DNA of 64,000 bases from Desertivirga xinjiangensis (GTDB lineage Bacteria; Bacteroidota; Bacteroidia; Sphingobacteriales; Sphingobacteriaceae), in contig NZ_JAFMZP010000005.1 in NCBI RefSeq assembly GCF_024436435.1, positions 62,001 through 126,000 of the forward strand, read 5' to 3'. Shown here piece by piece: positions 27,379-35,712 of the stretch (the first letter of the stretch is position 1; the number at the start of each line of letters is the position of its first letter). The notes beneath the pieces were generated by a model. It was given only the letters and a program-made list of their open reading frames with translations. It ran no database searches and was not told where the DNA came from. Position numbers and translations under genes: made by a program.

Positions 27379-27662
27379 AAAATAAATAATGATAAATGTG
27401 AAAAACAGCAGAGTATATATCTGCGCTTAATTTAAATTAGGAAGGAGGGTGCCCTTATTGAACGTAACGGGCTTTCAATACTATCATAGTCTAAAAGCTA
27501 GGCCGCAAATGTAATAAAAAATTAAAATATAAAGCAAAAAAACTCGGTTATAAAATAACTTATTAGCATACGCATACCCTTGTTAGCGCACGCGCAATGT
27601 CGTTATTTAAGCTTTTGTGCATCAAGCGTAAAAGTTGGGGGACTAAGCATGTTAACGCCTAT

Positions 27663-27761
27663 CGTCATGCCGAATTTATTTCAAGTTATTTCGGCATCTC
27701 TTGAACTATGTGCATGATGCCCTGTTTAGGCAAGAGGTCCTGAAACATGTTCAGGATGACG
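27663..27761. repeat. Palindromic intergenic repeat
   Basis: A 99-base element whose ends are imperfect inverted copies: CGTCATGCCGAATTTATTTC at the left and the complement of GAAACATGTTCAGGATGACG at the right. An internal GTTCAGG/TTCAAG type pairing and CGGCATCTC...GAGGTCC lie between. Similar CGTCATnCTGAACTTGTTTCAG elements are scattered in intergenic regions of Sphingobacteriaceae and relatives. It is probably a REP/MITE-like element able to form a long hairpin. I found only this copy in the window. Confidence 0.6.
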
Positions 27762-27826
27762 AAGAAATAATGCCCACAACTTTCCGCTTGATCCGCTTTT
27801 GTCTGTCCTTAGAAGTTCCTCTAAAC

Positions 27827-27861
27827 AAAAAAAGGCTGTCTCTAATAGAAACAGCCTTTTT
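27827..27861. terminator. Bidirectional terminator
   Basis: AAAAAGGCTGT pairs with ACAGCCTTTTT around an 11-base loop, with A and T runs giving a U-tail in both directions. It lies 19 bases beyond the stop of the small lipoprotein gene on the minus strand. Confidence 0.8.
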
Positions 27862-27879
27862 CAAAATGTATTTGTTTAA

Positions 27880-28089
27880 TTAATTTTTCAACGAATCAAC
27901 ACTTGCATTAGCAGCAGAATCAACAGTGTCAGCCTGGCTTTCTAAAGCTTCAGCTGTAACATCAGCTGTAGAGTCGATAGAATTTGCTAAAGAATCAGTA
28001 GTGTCATTTTCAGTTTTTCCTGAATTACAAGCTGCAACTGATAAAGAGATTGCGAAAGCAAGGAATCCAAATTTAAATAGATTTTTCAT
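27880..28089 (-). CDS. Small lipoprotein
   Basis: A 69-residue protein: lipoprotein signal (LFKFGFLAFAISLSVAAC, Cys21) followed by 48 residues rich in Ser, Thr, Asp and Ala (DSLANSIDSTADVTAEALES). The mature part has no structured domain and looks like an extended, acidic, surface or periplasmic peptide. A strong terminator follows. It is divergent from the BatA gene with 166 bases between. Small abundant lipoproteins of this kind are common in Bacteroidota. Function unknown. Confidence 0.75.
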   Translation of the reverse strand: MKNLFKFGFLAFAISLSVAACNSGKTENDTTDSLANSIDSTADVTAEALESQADTVDSAANASVDSLKN

Positions 28090-28240
28090 AATTATGTCTT
28101 AATATGATTTGATAACCTTTATACCTGCGGCGAGAAAAGGTAACCCGGTCTTTAGGTTTTTTTGTAAAAAAATTATACGGTCAAACAATATCCTTTTTTG
28201 CTTTATGTCGTTCATTAATCAATATTGTCAATCAAAGTAC

Positions 28241-28248
28241 TATTTTTG
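28241..28248 (+). promoter_or_regulatory. Candidate -7 box of the BatA operon
   Basis: TATTTTTG matches TAnnTTTG and ends 8 bases before the ATG at 28256, which would make the message nearly leaderless. No matching TTTG -33 box is seen. Confidence 0.35.
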
Positions 28249-28255
28249 AATCTTA

Positions 28256-30307
28256 ATGAGATTTCTCTTTCCTGCTTTTCTGTTTGCGTTGTCTGCGGTG
28301 ATTATCCCGGTCGTAATTCACCTATTTAATTTCAGGAAGTTTAAGAAAGTACATTTTAGTAATGTTAGTTTTCTTAAAGATATTCAGCAGCAAACCTCTT
28401 CTGCACGAAAGCTCAGAGATCTGTTGCTTCTAACAGCCCGGATCCTGGCAATCGTATTTCTTGTTTTAGCTTTTGCCAAACCTTACATACCTTCAGAACA
28501 AGGTGCAGGCGGTTTCCAGCAGCAGATCATAGGTATCTATATTGACAATTCTTACAGTATGGAGGCGATTAACAGCGAAGGTTCGCTCCTGGACGAGGCT
28601 AAGCGGCGGGCTAAAGAAATCGCAGCTTCCTATGGATTAAACGACAGGTTTCAGCTTTTAAGCAATGATTTTGAAGGCAGGCACCAGCGTTTGTTGAATT
28701 ATGATGAATTTCTCAGTGCTGTTGACGAGGTAAAGATCAGCGGTGTGAACCGTACCCTTGCAGAGGTTTTAACACGTCAGCAAGAGGCATTTTCATCAGA
28801 ACATGGCTTGGAGAAGTCGGTTTATGTCGTTTCTGATTTTCAGAAGAACATGATGGAAGAGTCAATAACGGCTATAGACAGCACGATTAACCTGCGCCTT
28901 GTACGTCTCAGTGCCAATCCGCAGGCAAACATCTCGGTGGATTCCGTATGGTTTCCTTCGCCCGTGCACAGGTTGGGTGAGATCGAGAAAATGGTTTTGC
29001 AGCTTAAAAATAATTCAGATAAGAAAGCCGAGAATATACCCTATAAGCTTATTATTGATGGCCAGCAAAAAGCTATCGGTAGTATCAGTGTTGAAGCAAG
29101 ATCTACTAGCAGGGACACGCTTTCTTTCAGTGGCCTGAGTTATGGCTGGAAGAATGCTGAAGTGTCAATTACGGATTATCCCGTGATCTTCGATGATCGT
29201 TTTTTCTTCACCTTTCATGTAGACCGGCAGATACAGATCTTAGCCATTCATGAAAGTCAGCCAAACCGATACCTGGATGCAGTTTACCAGGCAGATCCAT
29301 TTTTTAATGTGGTGAATGTCAGCTCCGGAAATATAAATTATTCTTCGCTGGGGAGCTATCCACTTATCATCCTTGACAATACCGCTGATATGTCCACTGG
29401 CCTGGCACAATCCCTGAACAGCTATGTCAGGAGCGGAGGAAGCCTGATGGTGTTCCCGTCCCTTAGCGGGGGGCTCTCCGGGTTGAGTACTCTAACAACT
29501 GTTTTGGCTACCGACAATCCTGAAGCGGTAATAAGCCAGCCCGTGAAAGTGAGTTCCCTTAACGTGCAGCATCCAATATTTAGGAACGTCTTTGAAGAAC
29601 TGCCGAAGAACCTCGATTTGCCGGTAGCAAATAAGTATGTCCGGTACAGTAATCTGAGCAGGACCAACCGGCAAAGCATACTTGAACTTCCTGGACGAAG
29701 AACATTTATCAGTGAATACCGGGCAGGTAAGGGCAGAGTGTTCTTATCGGCGGTTCCCCTAGATGAGGAATCCGGAAATTTCGTTCGCCATTCAGTTTTT
29801 GTTCCTGTAATGTATCAGGCTGCCTTTTTAAGCTTACGCGACAATCGTTTGTTTTATACCATTGGCAAAGATCAGCTGCTTGAGTCCCCGAAAATTACCT
29901 TATCCCCCAACCAAACCCTCCGCCTCAAAAAAGGTGATTTTGAGGTCATCCCCAACCTTCGGCAAACGGAAACTGGTAGTAACGTTTTTATCTCAGATCA
30001 GATAAGGGATCAGGGTATTTATAGTTTGATTAAAGGCGACAGCTTGCTGGCCACCTATGCATTTAACGATAATCGCTCTGAATCCGATCTCACTTATGCT
30101 ACGGAGTCTGAACTAAAAGAAAAAATACCCCATAAGAAAAAAGAAATTTTCAGTCCCGGAAAAGAGTCGCTCAATGCAGCAATAAAAGCAGTAAATAATG
30201 GTGTGCAGTTGTGGAAACTTTGTCTAATTTTGGCCCTGATTTTCCTGGCAGCCGAAATTCTCATAATAAGATTTTACAAGCCAGGTAAAGAAAAACTTAA
30301 CTATTAA
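28256..30307 (+). CDS. BatA-domain membrane protein
   Basis: A 683-residue inner-membrane protein. Residues 1-80 are the BatA N-terminal double-helix domain (FLFPAFLFALSAVIIPVVIH LFNFRKFKKV, and LLTARILAIVFLVLAFAKPY). Residues about 90-230 form a von Willebrand factor A-like domain with a DNSYS metal-site motif (GIYIDNSYSMEA). A beta-sandwich and GATase-like part follow, and a C-terminal helix (LWKLCLILALIFLAAEILII) closes the protein. Homologues occur with MoxR/Bat genes in aerotolerance or envelope stress loci, but none is adjacent here. Its stop overlaps the next start by one base (TAATG), so it is coupled to the dihydroorotase-like gene. Confidence 0.88.
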   Translation: MRFLFPAFLFALSAVIIPVVIHLFNFRKFKKVHFSNVSFLKDIQQQTSSARKLRDLLLLTARILAIVFLVLAFAKPYIPSEQGAGGFQQQIIGIYIDNSYSMEAINSEGSLLDEAKRRAKEIAASYGLNDRFQLLSNDFEGRHQRLLNYDEFLSAVDEVKISGVNRTLAEVLTRQQEAFSSEHGLEKSVYVVSDFQKNMMEESITAIDSTINLRLVRLSANPQANISVDSVWFPSPVHRLGEIEKMVLQLKNNSDKKAENIPYKLIIDGQQKAIGSISVEARSTSRDTLSFSGLSYGWKNAEVSITDYPVIFDDRFFFTFHVDRQIQILAIHESQPNRYLDAVYQADPFFNVVNVSSGNINYSSLGSYPLIILDNTADMSTGLAQSLNSYVRSGGSLMVFPSLSGGLSGLSTLTTVLATDNPEAVISQPVKVSSLNVQHPIFRNVFEELPKNLDLPVANKYVRYSNLSRTNRQSILELPGRRTFISEYRAGKGRVFLSAVPLDEESGNFVRHSVFVPVMYQAAFLSLRDNRLFYTIGKDQLLESPKITLSPNQTLRLKKGDFEVIPNLRQTETGSNVFISDQIRDQGIYSLIKGDSLLATYAFNDNRSESDLTYATESELKEKIPHKKKEIFSPGKESLNAAIKAVNNGVQLWKLCLILALIFLAAEILIIRFYKPGKEKLNY

Positions 30308-31575
30308 TGAAATCGATACTTTTTCGCTCAGCAACAATACTTCATCCCCAATCTGAGTACAATGGAAAAAAGGCGGATGTATTGATAAAAAACGGAATAA
30401 TCACAGAGATATCCGGAACAATAAATGCCGCAGACGAAGATTTAGTGTTGATTGATGCGGAAGGAAAATATTTGTCTCCGGGATTTTTTGATCTCAACGC
30501 CAATTTTGGTGAGCCGGGATTTGAAACCAGGGAGGACTTGATAAGCGGGGTGGCAGCAGCGGCAGCAGGCGGCTATACCGGAGTTGCAGTGCAACCCTCA
30601 ACCTACCCGCCAGTACATTCAAAGTCTGAAGTTTCTTATATCGTTAACAGAACTAAAGATTCACTGGTTAAGGTATTGCCAGTTGGTTGTATTAGTAAGA
30701 ATCGTGAAGGAATTGATCTGGCTGAATTGTACGATATGAGACTTGCCGGAGCTGTGGCTTTTTCGGACGGAACAAAACCCGTTACAGACTCAGGACTTAT
30801 GAGCCGGGCACTTCTTTACGCCCGTGGGTTTGACGGCCTGATCTTTTCATACCCGGAGGACAAATCGATCGCTGGCGCAGGTAAGATGAATGAAGGCCAG
30901 GTAAGCACTTATCTTGGGATGAAAGGAATTCCTTCTCTAGCCGAAGAAGTTCATATTTCAAGGGACCTTTATCTGGCGGAGTATAATGAATCGCCGATAC
31001 ATTTCAGCACAATTTCTGCTGCTGGCAGTGTTTCACTTATCCGTGAAGCCAAGAAAAAAGGCTTAAAAGTGACCTGCGATGTCGCGGCACATCACCTGGT
31101 GCTGACTGAAGAAAAACTGGAAGATTTCGACAGCAATTATAAAGTTAAACCACCCCTGCGTACCAGGGCCGATCAGGAAGCATTAATTGCCGGTCTTCGC
31201 GACGGAACGATCGATGCTATAGTATCGCAACACACTCCTCATGAAATTGAGTTTAAAGAAGTTGAATTTGAGATTGCCTCATTCGGTATAATCGGTCTGC
31301 AGACCGTTCTTCCATTGGCTATCGCGGCAGGTTTAAGTGCTGAGGAAATTGTAGAGAAGCTGGCCATACGGCCAAGAAATATATTAAATTTGCCAGTCCC
31401 TGCTTTTGAAGAAGGTGAACCGGCAGATTTTGTACTGTTTGATACTGAGCAGGAGTGGGTGTTTAGTCCCGATAATAACCGTTCAAAGGCTTCGAATTCG
31501 CCGTTTATGGGCGCTGTACTCAAAGGTAAGGTGCTGATCACGGGAAACAATAACCAATTATTTAACAACATATAG
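30307..31575 (+). CDS. Dihydroorotase homologue lacking metal ligands
   Basis: A 422-residue member of the class I dihydroorotase/amidohydrolase family, usually annotated dihydroorotase. Active enzymes have DxHxH at the first strand; here it is DLNANFGEPGFE (Asn64, Asn66). The carbamylated-Lys position is kept (Lys131 in CISKNREG). The metal His of HAED is lost (FSYPED), the His of HxxHxST is lost (HFSTIS), and the catalytic Asp of TDHAPH is Gln (SQHTPH). It is therefore very unlikely to hydrolyse dihydroorotate. It may be a non-catalytic partner, as inactive PyrC-like subunits are for aspartate transcarbamoylase in some bacteria. Coupled to BatA by a one-base overlap. Confidence 0.85.
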   Translation: MKSILFRSATILHPQSEYNGKKADVLIKNGIITEISGTINAADEDLVLIDAEGKYLSPGFFDLNANFGEPGFETREDLISGVAAAAAGGYTGVAVQPSTYPPVHSKSEVSYIVNRTKDSLVKVLPVGCISKNREGIDLAELYDMRLAGAVAFSDGTKPVTDSGLMSRALLYARGFDGLIFSYPEDKSIAGAGKMNEGQVSTYLGMKGIPSLAEEVHISRDLYLAEYNESPIHFSTISAAGSVSLIREAKKKGLKVTCDVAAHHLVLTEEKLEDFDSNYKVKPPLRTRADQEALIAGLRDGTIDAIVSQHTPHEIEFKEVEFEIASFGIIGLQTVLPLAIAAGLSAEEIVEKLAIRPRNILNLPVPAFEEGEPADFVLFDTEQEWVFSPDNNRSKASNSPFMGAVLKGKVLITGNNNQLFNNI

Positions 31576-31577
31576 AA

Positions 31578-32240
31578 ATGGACAAACAGGTAGAAAAAGC
31601 ATTGTCAGCTGCCCTTCAGCAATTTGGCGGAGAAGCTGTATCAGAATTCAAAGGACGTATCAACACCGTGTTCAATTCTGAAAGTGATTTCATGGATAAG
31701 GTGGCTTTGCTTGATGAAGCTTTTGATGATACGCCGGCGTTTGAATCTTTACGAGAAGTGTTTTTCGACCTTCTGATGATTAATTTCTTTGTAGAGGATG
31801 TGAAAAAATTAGAAGAAGACTACCTGGAATCAGAAGAGTGGGAAGACATTGAAGAGGAAACACTTGATCGGGGTACCGAACTGTTAAATGTTCTGCTTTA
31901 CCTGCGCGAATGCCAGGACGAAGACATAGAGCCGGAGCTGGAAGACTTCCTGAAAGAGTTTTTACTGGTAGATGAGGATGAGTTCCAGGATGAGCACCGT
32001 ATTTACGAAGATATGATCGCTAACCAGATCCTGATGGAAAGCAGTGTGGAAGAGATAGCGCGGGTGTCAAAAGAATTGCCTGAATCTTCTGAACTGAAAG
32101 ACCTGTTTTATCCAGTAATGGCTTTTTTCAATCAGCCGGATCCTTCAGAAGAAGAAATGGATGCGTTCAGGAAAAACAGTAGCGATGCATCGTTTGAAGG
32201 CTCGGTTTATGGACTTTTAACAGCTTTCAACCAGAATTAA
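31578..32240 (+). CDS. Conserved acidic hypothetical protein
   Basis: A 220-residue, very acidic, mostly helical cytosolic protein (EDVKKLEEDYLESEEWEDIE, EDFLKEFLLVDEDEFQDEHR). No signal peptide or membrane helix. It starts two bases after the preceding stop and one base before the DUF4199 gene, inside a tight operon. I recognise no named domain. In Bacteroidota, proteins of this type accompany DUF4199 and dihydroorotase-like genes, so it is likely conserved, function unknown. Confidence 0.8.
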   Translation: MDKQVEKALSAALQQFGGEAVSEFKGRINTVFNSESDFMDKVALLDEAFDDTPAFESLREVFFDLLMINFFVEDVKKLEEDYLESEEWEDIEEETLDRGTELLNVLLYLRECQDEDIEPELEDFLKEFLLVDEDEFQDEHRIYEDMIANQILMESSVEEIARVSKELPESSELKDLFYPVMAFFNQPDPSEEEMDAFRKNSSDASFEGSVYGLLTAFNQN

Positions 32241-32241
32241 C

Positions 32242-32820
32242 ATGAAGTTAGGGCAGAGGCAGATGCAAAAGAAAGCGGCTTTGTATGGCCTGGTATTCGG
32301 TGTGATATCATTGGTGATTGGTATAGCAGCCCTGTATTTGATTGCAAACACTAACTCGATGGCAATGGTGATAGGGTCACCAATTGTACTTTCTTTTATT
32401 TTGCCAATTATCCTGGCGGTTTATTTTTGCCTGAACCTAAGGAAACAGGTAGGTGGCTATTGGAGTTTTCGCGAAGCAACCAGCGGCATATTCGTGCTTT
32501 TCATCTCTGCATACCTTATCTATTCTGCTGGAAACTATGTGTTTGCAAAGGCTGTTGATCCGAATATCAACAAAGCGGTAAAAGAAAATATAGTAAATGT
32601 TACAGAACGCTTTGCCAGTAAACAAGATATTCCGACAGAACAGATTGATGAGAAAATAGAAGAAATGCGCGATCAGCTCGCTGAAGAGCAAACGCAAACA
32701 GCCGGAAAGATCTTTCAGAGTGTGGTGTTCGCCATCATCATACTTTTTGTTGCTTCCCTTATTTTTGCTGCGATCTTCAAAAAAGATCCACCAGTGTTTG
32801 CTGAAACGGATGAATATTAA
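32242..32820 (+). CDS. DUF4199 family membrane protein
   Basis: A 192-residue inner-membrane protein with four helices (about 12-32, 40-60, 78-96 and 152-175). The motif LRKQVGGYWSFREATSGIF between helices 2 and 3 and the periplasmic segment with VDPNINKAVKENIV are typical of DUF4199. The C-terminus (FKKDPPVFAETDEY) is cytosolic. It starts one base after the preceding gene and is followed 63 bases later by a glycosyltransferase, an arrangement common in Bacteroidota. Function unknown. Confidence 0.85.
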   Translation: MKLGQRQMQKKAALYGLVFGVISLVIGIAALYLIANTNSMAMVIGSPIVLSFILPIILAVYFCLNLRKQVGGYWSFREATSGIFVLFISAYLIYSAGNYVFAKAVDPNINKAVKENIVNVTERFASKQDIPTEQIDEKIEEMRDQLAEEQTQTAGKIFQSVVFAIIILFVASLIFAAIFKKDPPVFAETDEY

Positions 32821-32883
32821 TCATACTATTTGCCTGTTTTATTTAAATTGTTACAATAAAATCGAAGTTCCTGATACTTAAAT

Positions 32884-33834
32884 ATGGATATATCCGTAGT
32901 CATCCCCCTTTTTAATGAAGCCGAATCCTTACCTGAGCTGATAGAATGGAATACCAGGGTAATGGATGAGAATAATTTTAGTTATGAGATTATTCTAGTG
33001 GACGATGGGAGCGATGATGGTTCCTGGGAGGTAATAGAACGGCTCAGAGCTCAAAACTCTAAGGTACGAGGGATCAAGTTTCGCAGGAACTACGGGAAGT
33101 CAGCCGCACTGAATGTTGGTTTCGATGCAGCTGAAGGCAATGTGGTGATTACCATGGATGCCGACCTTCAGGATAGCCCTGATGAGATCCCGGAGTTGTA
33201 CAGAAGGATCACACAAGAAAAATACGATCTTATATCGGGCTGGAAGAAAAAACGCCATGACCCCATCAGCAAAACGGTCCCGACCAAACTATTTAATTCG
33301 GCAACCCGCAAAATGTCGGGTATAAATAATCTTCACGACTTCAACTGCGGCTTAAAAGCTTATCGCAAAGACGTGGTGAAAAGCATAGAAGTCTATGGTG
33401 AAATGCATCGTTATATTCCTGTATTGGCAAAATGGGCAGGCTTTCGCAGGATAGGAGAGCAGGTTGTAGAGCATCGCCCACGAAAATATGGAACCACCAA
33501 GTTCGGATTAAGTCGTTTTATTAATGGTTTCCTGGATCTGCTTTCCATATTTTTTGTTGGGAAGTTCGGAAAACGCCCGATGCATTTTTTCGGAACCATG
33601 GGAGTGCTGAGCTTCATGGCAGGGTTGATCATCACCATTTGGTTGATAGTTGAGAAACTGGTGCACATTGCAAATAGTGAAAGGTTCAGGGATGCCACCG
33701 ATCAGCCTCTTTTTTATATTGCCCTTGTGGCGATCATTGTTGGATTTCAGCTATTCCTTACTGGTTTTGTGGCTGAACTAGTATCCAGGAACGCATCTGA
33801 GAGGAATACATACCTGGTAGAAAAGGTGATTTAA
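32884..33834 (+). CDS. Family 2 glycosyltransferase, polyprenyl-phosphate type
   Basis: A 316-residue membrane-attached glycosyltransferase. The GT-A domain (about 1-225) starts ISVVIPLFNEAESLPELIE, with the nucleotide-sugar motifs VDDGSDDGS and ITMDADLQDSP (DxD). Two C-terminal helices (about 232-255 and 275-300) anchor it. The layout matches dolichol/undecaprenyl-phosphate mannose- or glucose-transferases (DPM1/GtrB-like). It would charge a lipid carrier with a hexose for envelope glycan work. A second GT2 gene starts 23 bases downstream. Confidence 0.9.
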   Translation: MDISVVIPLFNEAESLPELIEWNTRVMDENNFSYEIILVDDGSDDGSWEVIERLRAQNSKVRGIKFRRNYGKSAALNVGFDAAEGNVVITMDADLQDSPDEIPELYRRITQEKYDLISGWKKKRHDPISKTVPTKLFNSATRKMSGINNLHDFNCGLKAYRKDVVKSIEVYGEMHRYIPVLAKWAGFRRIGEQVVEHRPRKYGTTKFGLSRFINGFLDLLSIFFVGKFGKRPMHFFGTMGVLSFMAGLIITIWLIVEKLVHIANSERFRDATDQPLFYIALVAIIVGFQLFLTGFVAELVSRNASERNTYLVEKVI

Positions 33835-33856
33835 AGAATTAAATCCGCTAAAATTC

Positions 33857-34828
33857 ATGTTCTTCTCGATAATCATTCCCCTTTATAATCGGCCACAGGA
33901 AATTGATGAGCTTTTGCATTCGCTCACACACCAGACATATTTGCAGTTCGAGGTATTGGTTATTGAAGATGGATCGAAAGTGCCGGCTAAAGATGTTGTC
34001 CTGAAATACCAGAATCAGCTGGATTTAAAGTACTATGTAAAAGAGAACGAAGGACAGGGCTTTACCCGGAACTATGCCTTCGCCAGGGCCAGGGGTGATT
34101 ATTTCATTGTATTCGATTCCGACTGCCTTATTCCTGCCAATTACCTTGAAAATGTACGCAATCACCTCTACACCGAGCCTCTGGACGCCTATGGAGGTCC
34201 CGATGCCGCGCATGGAAGTTTTACACCTGTCCAAAAGGCCATAAGTTATGCCATGACTTCACCTTTTACCACAGGAGGGATCAGAGGCAGCAAGCGCAAT
34301 ATTGGCGGGCAATTTCATCCGAGAAGCTTCAATATGGGTATTTCCAGGAAGGTTTGGGAAAAAACAGGCGGCTTCATATTAACGCGATTGGGTGAAGACA
34401 TTGAATTCAGCATCCGGATCCACTCTCTGGGATTTAAGACCGGTCTAATTCCCGATGCTATTGTTTTTCATAAAAGGCGCACCAGTTTTATGCAGTTTTA
34501 TAAGCAACTTCATTTTTTTGGAAGGGCGAGGATTAATATATATAAGTTTTTTCCCAGTCAACTCAAGTTGGTTCACTTTTTTCCGGCATTCTTTACTTTA
34601 TTCCTGTTATTTACGCTAATTCTTAATATTTTTAGCCTTCCTATGAAGGGCTTGTGTAATATTCTTCTGGTGATCTATATAGTGTTACTTTTCTTTCATT
34701 CATGGGAGGTAAACAAATCACTGAAAGTTGCTTTTCTTAGTGTAATGGCTGCTTTTGTGCAACTCGTTGCCTATGGATTAGGATTTATGCAGGACTTCAT
34801 TAAAAGAATTATTCTTAAACACTCATGA
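33857..34828 (+). CDS. Family 2 glycosyltransferase with membrane tail
   Basis: A 323-residue glycosyltransferase. The GT-A domain starts FFSIIIPLYNRPQEIDELLH and has the DSD metal motif (YFIVFDSDCLIPANYLENV) and a later GEDIEFSIRIHSLGF acceptor-site motif. Hydrophobic segments at about 245-265, 272-292 and 297-315 suggest membrane anchoring. It probably works with the upstream GT2 on an envelope polysaccharide or lipid. The stop overlaps the start of the next gene in ATGA. Confidence 0.88.
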   Translation: MFFSIIIPLYNRPQEIDELLHSLTHQTYLQFEVLVIEDGSKVPAKDVVLKYQNQLDLKYYVKENEGQGFTRNYAFARARGDYFIVFDSDCLIPANYLENVRNHLYTEPLDAYGGPDAAHGSFTPVQKAISYAMTSPFTTGGIRGSKRNIGGQFHPRSFNMGISRKVWEKTGGFILTRLGEDIEFSIRIHSLGFKTGLIPDAIVFHKRRTSFMQFYKQLHFFGRARINIYKFFPSQLKLVHFFPAFFTLFLLFTLILNIFSLPMKGLCNILLVIYIVLLFFHSWEVNKSLKVAFLSVMAAFVQLVAYGLGFMQDFIKRIILKHS

Positions 34829-35622
34829 TCGATTTTTTAAAGGACAGTACGTTTGCGGTTAACGATGTTATCAGGTTGGCCTGGAATACACTTAAAAAAC
34901 AGTATCTTAAGATATTGGGCTTGTGTTTAATAATGTTTCTTATTTTCAATTTGTCTGGTTTCTTTGCTTACCTTCTTGATGACTTTAACTTTGGTGTTAA
35001 AGTCTTCATGTTCTTGTTTTTTATCCTGGCTTACTTTGGCTTCCAGCTTACCCTGTTCAGATTTGTATTGCGGGTTTTAGATGAGAATGATCACGAAGTT
35101 TTTGTAAAGGACTCCATTCCAACCACCAGGCAGATCATCAAATTCTTAATTGCAACCCTGTACTTCGCCGGCTGCATATTTTTGGTGTTCATTGTCATCA
35201 TGATCTTATTCTTTCCCTTATATTATTTTGTAAACGAAAACAGGCGCGACCTGGTGTTGCAGGTAGCTTACTCAATAGGGGTTCTTGGGATCATACTCAC
35301 CTGGATACGGATTTCATTTTTTCCTTTTTTCATAATAGACCGCGATTCGTCACCGTTTAAGTCGATTCGTTTCAGCCTGGCGATCACCAGGGGTAATTTT
35401 ACCAAAATCCTGCTTTTATTGGCTTTCCTTGCTATATTTCAGTTACTTTCCTTTTTCTTTGTGAATGTACAGGTAGACTTTATAAGTGCAGGAATAATAA
35501 ACCTTATAAACTCTCTTTTAGTTATTCCTTTATCCAGTGTGGCTTTGGCTGTTGCCTACCGCCGGATGATGAATGAGTACGAGGGAGATCAGGATCCGGA
35601 CATCTTAGATAATATTATCTAG
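34825..35622 (+). CDS. Hypothetical polytopic membrane protein
   Basis: A 265-residue inner-membrane protein with about six helices, including LKILGLCLIMFLIFNLSGFF, VFMFLFFILAYFGFQLTLFR and LYFAGCIFLVFIVIMILFFP. The pattern with an N-terminal amphipathic helix (FAVNDVIRLAWNTLKKQYL) recalls the glycerophosphoryl-diester-phosphodiesterase membrane domain/DUF975-type family, but I cannot assign it with confidence. It is translationally coupled to the upstream glycosyltransferase (ATGA). It is probably an accessory membrane component of the same envelope pathway. Confidence 0.75.
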   Translation: MIDFLKDSTFAVNDVIRLAWNTLKKQYLKILGLCLIMFLIFNLSGFFAYLLDDFNFGVKVFMFLFFILAYFGFQLTLFRFVLRVLDENDHEVFVKDSIPTTRQIIKFLIATLYFAGCIFLVFIVIMILFFPLYYFVNENRRDLVLQVAYSIGVLGIILTWIRISFFPFFIIDRDSSPFKSIRFSLAITRGNFTKILLLLAFLAIFQLLSFFFVNVQVDFISAGIINLINSLLVIPLSSVALAVAYRRMMNEYEGDQDPDILDNII

Positions 35623-35674
35623 TCGTATTCATCAAAACTTATAAATACCACTTGTTATCAGATTGTCAACCATG

Positions 35675-35711
35675 ACTTACAACTTAAAACTTACAACTCA
35701 TAACTTACTAC
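35675..35711. repeat. Short tandem repeat before GH3 gene
   Basis: ACTTACAACTTAAA is followed by ACTTACAACTCAT and a third partial copy AACTTACTACT, running up to the ATG at 35713. Three units of about 13 bases. They form the leader of the GH3-type gene. Confidence 0.5.
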
Positions 35712-35712
35712 T

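Larger units (their letters stand above)
27379..27879. other. Gene-poor region with repeat and terminator
   Basis: This 501-base stretch upstream of the MATE gene contains the palindromic repeat at 27663-27761 and the terminator at 27827-27861, both listed separately. The first 280 bases are AT-rich and probably hold the MATE promoter. I see no gene; the short open frame from 27701 runs through the repeat and is rejected. Confidence 0.6.

Noticed and set aside
27701-27883. 60-codon plus-strand frame
   Set aside because: It runs through the palindromic repeat and terminator and has no protein-like character.
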